Source: UBA8828 sp046315175
GTDB lineage: Bacteria > Verrucomicrobiota > Verrucomicrobiia > Opitutales > UBA953
Assembly (NCBI GenBank): GCA_046315175.1
Contig: JBKDBK010000084.1
Span: 1 to 7,755, forward strand
DNA: 7,755 bases
Reading direction: 5' to 3'
Positions 6,301-7,755 of the stretch are shown here, one piece after another. The notes under the pieces are model-generated. The model did no database searches. It worked only from the letters and a program-made list of their open reading frames with translations, and had not been told where the DNA came from. Position numbers and translations under genes: made by a program. How positions within the stretch are numbered: the stretch's first letter is position 1; each line of letters starts with the position of its first letter.

Positions 6301-7755
6301 GGAGAGGACTCCCGAGGTCGTCTTGGCGATGCCACCGGTGCCGGACAGCGCCACGCCGAGGGCGCCGGATTGCCCGGCGACGGCGGTCGAGGTGGAGATC
6401 CTGCCGCCGGTGAGCCCGCCACCGGCCACGGTCACGGCGCCGGCGGAGGCGAGCGAGCTGCCGCCTAGGTTCAGGGTGCCGCCGAAGGCGCCGATCGGCC
6501 CGGTGAAGGCCGAGGCGCCGGAGAGGGTGAGGGTGTTGGCGCCGACCTTGGAGATGCCGACGGCGCCGGAGAGGGTGCCGGCGTAGGCGCGGTCGCCGGA
6601 CTGGGTGTCGAAGCCGGAGTAGGAGCCGGCAGCGAAGTTGGCCGACAGGCCGCGGATGGTCTCGAACTGGGCGTCGGTGACCGAGTTGCCGACGGCGAGG
6701 CTGGCGCCGGACGAGACGGACCAGCGTCCAGCGGTGTTCCAGCCGGGGAGCGAGCCGGTGGAGGCGATGGAGAGGGCGCCGGCGGTGATGGCGGCGTTGC
6801 TCGACCAGGTGTTGGTCCCGGTGAGACGGAGAGTTCCGGCGCCGGCCTTGGAGAAGATGCCCGAGCCGGAGATGGCGCCGGCGAAGGCGGTGTCGGTCGC
6901 CGAGCTGAACTGGGCGGTGCCGCCGGAGATGGCGAAGGCGCCGGTGTAATTGGCGAAGTCGCCCGAGAAGGCGGTGGTGCTGGTGTTGCTCTTGGTCAGG
7001 GCGCCCGAGCCGGAGAAGGCGTTGGTGACCGAGGTGAGGTTGGTGAGGATGACCGAGCCGGTGGCGCCGGTGAGGTTGAGGCGACCGGTGCCCGCGATGT
7101 TGCGGGTGAAGGTGACGTTGAAGCCGTTGGCGTTGAGGTCGGTGACGCCGGCGGCGGCCACGTGCATGAACGGGGTCCAGTTGCCGGTCGCGGTGGCGCG
7201 CATCGTGCCGCCGGAGGCGACGAGATAGAGGCCGCGGTCGCCCCAGCCACCGCCGCTGCCGGTGGCGGTGCTGCCGAGCGAGAGCGTGCCGCCCTGCAGG
7301 GAATAGAGGCTGATGCCGCCCTCGCCGCCCTCGTTCGAGCCCGACTGGGTCTGGCCGGTCGCGAGGCGTCCGAAGGTGGCGGAGCCGCCGACCTGGAGGA
7401 AGCCGAACTGGGCGTCGCGGTTGTCCTGGCCCTGGCTGGTGGCGGTGAGCGAGCCGCCGATCATCATGCCGACGCCCTGCGTGCCGATGTTGATCGGGGC
7501 GAAGCGAACGGTCGTGTAAGTGCCGGTGAAGCCGTGGGCGAGGATAGCACCCGAGCTCTCACCGATGGTGAGGAAGGTGCCGGAAGAGCCGGTGGCGGCC
7601 AGGGTGGAGCCCGTGCCGAGGATGAGGACGGACGAGGCGCCGGTGACGGCGCCGGTCTGGACGAAGGGAGCGGCGGCGCTACCGAGGAGGGTCAGTTCGC
7701 TGGTGCCCGAGATGGAGATGGCGTTGCTGACACCCACGCCCGCGGAGCCGTTGGA
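1..7755 (-). CDS. Giant PATR-repeat (autotransporter-associated beta-strand) surface protein, internal fragment
   Basis: One minus-strand frame is open across the entire window: 2,585 codons with no in-frame stop. Every repeat I mapped sits in the same register, so there is no frameshift. The translation is dominated by Gly, Ala, Thr, Ser, Leu, Val and Asn, with no cysteine seen and few lysines. That is typical of exported beta-solenoid proteins. Order of parts: beta-rich region (residues 1-248), PATR units with LPGW inserts (249-1153), GG-turn rungs (703-861 and 1245-1401), SRALG linker (1521-1610), PA14-like domain (1882-2026), more PATRs (2079-2445) and a terminal module (2456-2585). Known PATR proteins are secreted, often as type V autotransporter passengers; in Verrucomicrobiota and Planctomycetota they often carry PEP-CTERM-like anchors instead. 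Neither signal peptide nor anchor is visible here. A role as adhesin or matrix protein is inference. Third positions are mostly C, which fits real coding in a high-GC genome. Confidence 0.95.
421..537 (-). repeat. PATR copy 17 (degenerate)
   Basis: Residues 2407-2445. HSLYKLGSGSLNVTSVLPAF carries the lysine and GSG turn; the second half ends GGGGTMTLSG. It is the last recognisable PATR before the window edge. Confidence 0.7.
538..873 (-). other. Beta-solenoid connector between PATR 16 and PATR 17
   Basis: Residues 2295-2406. It opens with ALGSASNIAVVNQGQG, continues AAIELADGVTLANSVVL, SATLSGELNLRQDAGIG and TLNHTGSFRLTG. It resembles the 'leader' rungs in PATR proteins where a spaced series of strands separates two units. 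No enzymatic motif is seen. Confidence 0.5.
874..1026 (-). repeat. PATR copy 16 with an insertion
   Basis: Residues 2244-2294. QIVKSDNGILALGAITATSW is the first half. About 15 extra residues (WSGALNQLNDPTS) interrupt the unit before SFTGGIRVDAGVLRLLTSN completes it. At 51 residues it is the longest PATR here. Confidence 0.75.
1201..1323 (-). repeat. PATR copy 15
   Basis: Residues 2145-2185. GLNKQGIGLLTLTNAGNTFSG is followed by IAAGTLAASSDAALG. The downstream stretch (1200-1027) contains FSSARTLDLAAG and NTLTLTGTLAD, a rung pair that leads to PATR 16. Confidence 0.88.
1402..1521 (-). repeat. PATR copy 14
   Basis: Residues 2079-2118. GSGSLSKLGTGTLTLSDVDG is followed by HRGHLVIADDLAL. First half canonical; second half carries unusual His-Ala-His-Arg instead of the AGTL region. 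It is the first PATR after the PA14-like domain. Confidence 0.87.
1678..2112 (-). other. PA14-like domain (residues 1882-2026)
   Basis: The segment is about 145 residues, the usual size of a PA14 domain, and is less repetitive than its surroundings. Diagnostic pieces appear in the expected order: GLTGLYTPV at the start, FTARWDGQFFAETAGTYTF (W1951, D1952), ASDDGSNLWINGQLLVNN (D1970, D1971, W1976), then IELAAGWHDINIAFFNSG and a closing YGLYANVT strand. PA14 domains form a beta-barrel and, in glycosidases, adhesins and yeast flocculins, often bind carbohydrate; the paired aspartates belong to the calcium or ligand region in lectin-type members. Sugar binding here is inference. It is inserted between PATR 13 and PATR 14 in the same frame, so it is a domain of the giant protein and not a separate gene. 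Confidence 0.88.
2173..2283 (-). repeat. PATR copy 13
   Basis: Residues 1825-1861. SLVKSGSGTLALTGGYHTQAG is followed by LSAGTLSLQG. It is the last PATR before the PA14-like domain; about 20 residues (VQSGTTFVAQSQ region) separate them. Confidence 0.9.
2284..2481 (-). other. 'GLSGSGGISLQNN' connector
   Basis: Residues 1759-1824. It includes LSGGTLAFDS, FTLGGLSGSGGISLQNNAA and VGANNASTTYTGSLSG. A GLSGSG-x-x-L-x-N-N turn followed by NASTTY before a PATR is a pattern I recall from other PATR proteins. Here it leads directly into PATR 13. Confidence 0.6.
2482..2601 (-). repeat. PATR copy 12 (lysine lost)
   Basis: Residues 1719-1758. LNLTTVGANALILSGANAHTG is followed by LRTGTVRLAHAS. Threonine replaces the conserved lysine; the rest of the unit is intact. 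Confidence 0.88.
2602..2796 (-). repeat. LPGW module D
   Basis: Residues 1654-1718. Its anchors are SLAGWDAAGRWSIASGATL, DADVATLVGTGN, LAAGSSLAFDTTAANRTF and GSLAD. The proline of LPGW is alanine and NFAAGS is NLAAGS, so it is slightly diverged from A-C. It is flanked by PATR 11 and PATR 12. Confidence 0.85.
2797..2904 (-). repeat. PATR copy 11
   Basis: Residues 1618-1653. GLVKAGEGNLSLTGANTYSG is followed by VAAGVLSIGS. It bridges the SRALG linker and LPGW module D. Confidence 0.92.
2926..3195 (-). other. 'SRALGTG...WGSGSF' linker module
   Basis: Residues 1521-1610. Its anchors are DFSRALGTGAGQVTLTG, GFAATGAARTVNLGG, AQVAWGSGSFIPNGGELLL, FANAIDLGSADRTVRVARG and the lead-in to PATR 11. I recognise this arrangement as a recurrent module in PATR proteins of Verrucomicrobiota and Planctomycetota, where it normally precedes a PATR, as it does here. 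It has no named function that I know of. Confidence 0.75.
3274..3390 (-). repeat. PATR copy 10 (lysine lost)
   Basis: Residues 1456-1494. GSGRLTVAGTGVVNLSAANT, then GLVTLSGGVLRLSNATS. It aligns with the PATR frame, but the conserved lysine is replaced (RLTVAG instead of xLxKxG). Confidence 0.8.
3553..4023 (-). repeat. 'SGGT' rung array
   Basis: Residues 1245-1401. Six or so successive short rungs are built on an N-x-(S/T)-G-G corner: VTISGGTVVANG, LAITGGDITLNG, INQSGGALTITG, YNLSGGTLNVLN, FNQSGGTANVRG and YNLTGGRLNVGV. Spacing between corners is roughly 20-35 residues. Two histidine-tryptophan pairs (LLNHWGSGG and LLHWDGSG) sit in equivalent places in adjacent rungs. The pattern is a regular beta-solenoid distinct from PATR. 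Codons include ATA, ACT, TTG, CAT and AGT, unusual elsewhere in the gene. Confidence 0.75.
4024..4296 (-). other. Beta-solenoid connector between PATR 9 and the 'SGGT' array
   Basis: Residues 1154-1244. It contains GGGSLTISGGAFLDLGGG, then SGSVIRNGTLAASSL and VIGANLALGGVL. The 'GS-I-NGTL' turn is common in long PATR proteins as I remember them. There are no catalytic or binding motifs, and no lysine. Confidence 0.5.
4297..4410 (-). repeat. PATR copy 9
   Basis: Residues 1116-1153. GLVKIGANTLTLSGTNTYSG is followed by LSAGNLALASG. The usual AGTL is AGNL here. Confidence 0.92.
4411..4641 (-). repeat. Divergent LPGW-like module without the tryptophans
   Basis: Residues 1039-1115. It sits exactly where an LPGW module would sit, between PATR 8 and PATR 9. 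It keeps the second-half anchor as AGSLLGFNTGPG and a putative helical stretch (FTNADLATLLPSLY). The LPGW and GRW words are absent; the opening reads ALANAANTQVRSGTTL. It is either a decayed or specialised copy, or a related module type that shares only the second half. Confidence 0.55.
4642..4758 (-). repeat. PATR copy 8
   Basis: Residues 1000-1038. AVTKIGSNTLTLSGSSTYTG is followed by NGTLELAS. It joins module C upstream to the divergent LPGW-like segment downstream. Confidence 0.92.
4759..4950 (-). repeat. LPGW module C
   Basis: Residues 936-999. Its anchors are SLPGWDVAGRWTASSG, LAVGNPFTAAQ, NFAAGSALGFDTTDGN and SGIVAD. Its GRW-to-GWD stretch shares a 26-base DNA segment with module D (about 4912-4937 versus 2758-2783) with one mismatch by eye, although the two are 718 residues apart. 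Confidence 0.87.
4951..5058 (-). repeat. PATR copy 7
   Basis: Residues 900-935. GSGGVTKLGSGTLRLVGVNTY is followed by LNAGTLALGS. It is one of the closest matches to the family consensus in the window and abuts LPGW module C. Confidence 0.92.
5173..5649 (-). repeat. 'VGQNS' rung array
   Basis: Residues 703-861. About six short approximate units start with FHVGSDSGG, FVIGQNSQDATFLQTGG, YIGDGGSAPY, VRVGQNSYSSGFLTIGG, RYSSGTLTLLAGGTL and VGAAVAIFDGGTL. Each has a V/I-G turn followed by a strand and a GG corner, consistent with single turns of a right-handed beta-solenoid. The units are diverged, so they would not be detected as a DNA tandem repeat. Codon choice here is less C-ending than in neighbouring PATRs (CAA, TCA, AGT, GCT and TAT all occur). 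Confidence 0.7.
5650..5724 (-). repeat. PATR copy 6 (half unit)
   Basis: Residues 678-702. GSGGVTKTGAGTLVVGNNY is a clean first half. The second half (YxG...AGTL) is missing and the chain passes straight into the VGQNS rung array. Confidence 0.75.
5923..6033 (-). repeat. PATR copy 5
   Basis: Residues 575-611. The core is GLVKTGPGTLYLAGASTFTG, followed by VAGGTLAFSTL. Only four residues separate it from module B. The following stretch (612-677) contains GGTLRFTGSSG and ARTLSLTGSG, further rungs of the same solenoid. Confidence 0.9.
6046..6234 (-). repeat. LPGW module B
   Basis: Residues 508-570. It contains ALPGWNRAGGFSVASGAG, IAVGNLVTEGQ, a short helix-like stretch, NFAAGSRIGFDTSAGDRTY and GPILA. 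It lies 175 residues after module A, measured between the LPGW words, which makes A and B the closest-spaced pair. The arginine-tryptophan pair (RW) seen after AG in modules A, C and D is replaced here by GF. Confidence 0.85.
6235..6342 (-). repeat. PATR copy 4
   Basis: Residues 472-507. GIAKTTSGVLSLTGVNSYTG is followed by VSAGTLVVES. It abuts LPGW module B with no linker. Residues 438-471 before it (AGAVTVAGGG onward) look like an extra beta rung. Confidence 0.9.
6445..6561 (-). repeat. PATR copy 3
   Basis: Residues 399-437. The core KVGANTLTLSGASAFTG is intact; the second half reads FGGTLNLGGSSLAS. At the DNA level its core is close to PATR 8 and PATR 9. Confidence 0.9.
6562..6753 (-). repeat. 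LPGW module A
   Basis: Residues 335-398. It begins SLPGWNTAGRWSVSSGASL, passes through AVGNSVTDAQ and a short probably helical stretch, then NFAAGSYSGFDTQSGDRAY, and ends GTLSGA. PATR 2 lies just upstream and PATR 3 directly downstream. Its length, anchor words and placement between two PATRs match modules B, C and D. Function is unknown. Confidence 0.85.
6760..6867 (-). repeat. PATR copy 2
   Basis: Residues 297-332. The core is KAGAGTLRLTGTNTW, followed by ITAGALSIAS. It runs directly into LPGW module A, with a gap of only two residues. Confidence 0.9.
6901..7011 (-). repeat. PATR copy 1 (degenerate)
   Basis: Residues 249-285. It starts with GSGALTKSNTSTTAFSG, keeps the lysine and the GxL turn, and ends with ISGGTAQFSS. 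The usual GTLTLSG core is replaced by STTAFSG, so this is a diverged unit. Confidence 0.65.
7012..7755 (-). other. Beta-rich region without clear PATR (residues 1-248)
   Basis: This is the most N-terminal part visible and belongs to the giant protein. It is Gly/Ser/Thr-rich with alternating hydrophobic residues, suggesting continuous beta-strands. Short GG-turn phrases recur, such as LQVGGSATFG, LQGGTLSLGS and VASGGTMRA. Near residues 218-240 the phrase NANGFNVTFTRNIAGTGRL resembles the strand that commonly precedes the first PATR in such proteins. No signal peptide or methionine start is recognisable; the internal methionines near residues 95-96 lie within repeat-like sequence and are poor start candidates. 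Confidence 0.6.

Noticed and set aside
5383..6468. Plus-strand open frame of 361 codons, also Gly/Ala/Glu-rich
   Set aside because: Same antisense register; it ends at a rare sense CTA leucine codon (6466-6468). It covers PATRs 3-5 and two LPGW modules that are clearly coding on the minus strand.
1..7755. Possible CRISPR or satellite array because of frequent short repeated words
   Set aside because: Repeat spacing is irregular, the copies are degenerate, and similarity follows protein codons. There are no uniform repeats separated by unique spacers.
1..7755. Promoters, terminators, tRNAs or attachment sites
   Set aside because: No non-coding gap exists in the window. GC-rich inverted words occur, but all are explained by Gly/Ala codons, and no U-tract or cloverleaf is visible.

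Overview
The whole 7,755-base window lies inside one protein-coding gene on the minus strand. Read from base 7755 down to base 1, it is an uninterrupted frame of exactly 2,585 codons. I see no in-frame stop, no recognisable start region and no frameshift, so both ends of the gene are outside the window. No intergenic DNA, RNA gene, insertion sequence, CRISPR array, promoter or terminator is visible. Residue numbers in this annotation count from base 7755, so residue 1 is not the true N-terminus.

The protein is a giant, secreted-looking, repeat-built beta-solenoid. It has about 17 copies of the autotransporter-associated beta-strand repeat (PATR; consensus like K-x-G-x-G-T-L-x-L-x-G-x-N-x-Y-x-G, then AGTL). 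Between these lie other modules: a roughly 63-residue 'LPGW' insert in four clear copies plus one divergent copy; two arrays of short GG-turn rungs; an 'SRALGTG...WGSGSF' linker; a PA14-like domain; and, at the C-terminal edge, a 'DNSATN...ETLGAL' type module that is cut by the window. No cysteine was seen. Only 19 lysines were counted, 15 of them at the conserved lysine position of the PATR.

Order along the protein, from high to low coordinates: a beta-rich stretch without clear PATRs (7755-7012); PATR 1-5 with LPGW modules A and B (7011-5923); PATR 6 and the 'VGQNS' rung array (5724-5173); PATR 7-9 with module C and its divergent relative (5058-4297); the 'SGGT' rung array (4296-3553); PATR 10, the SRALG linker and PATR 11-13 with module D (3390-2173); the PA14-like domain (2112-1678); PATR 14-17 (1521-421); and the terminal module (390-1).

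The organism is a high-GC bacterium (roughly 70% GC by eye, third codon positions mostly C). This mixture of PATR, LPGW and SRALG modules is what I associate with very large surface proteins of Verrucomicrobiota (Opitutaceae-like) and Planctomycetota. That assignment is inference from family memory, not a search. The likely role is an exported adhesin, surface-layer or matrix protein, possibly carbohydrate-binding through the PA14-like domain. The export signal and the anchoring domain would lie outside the window.
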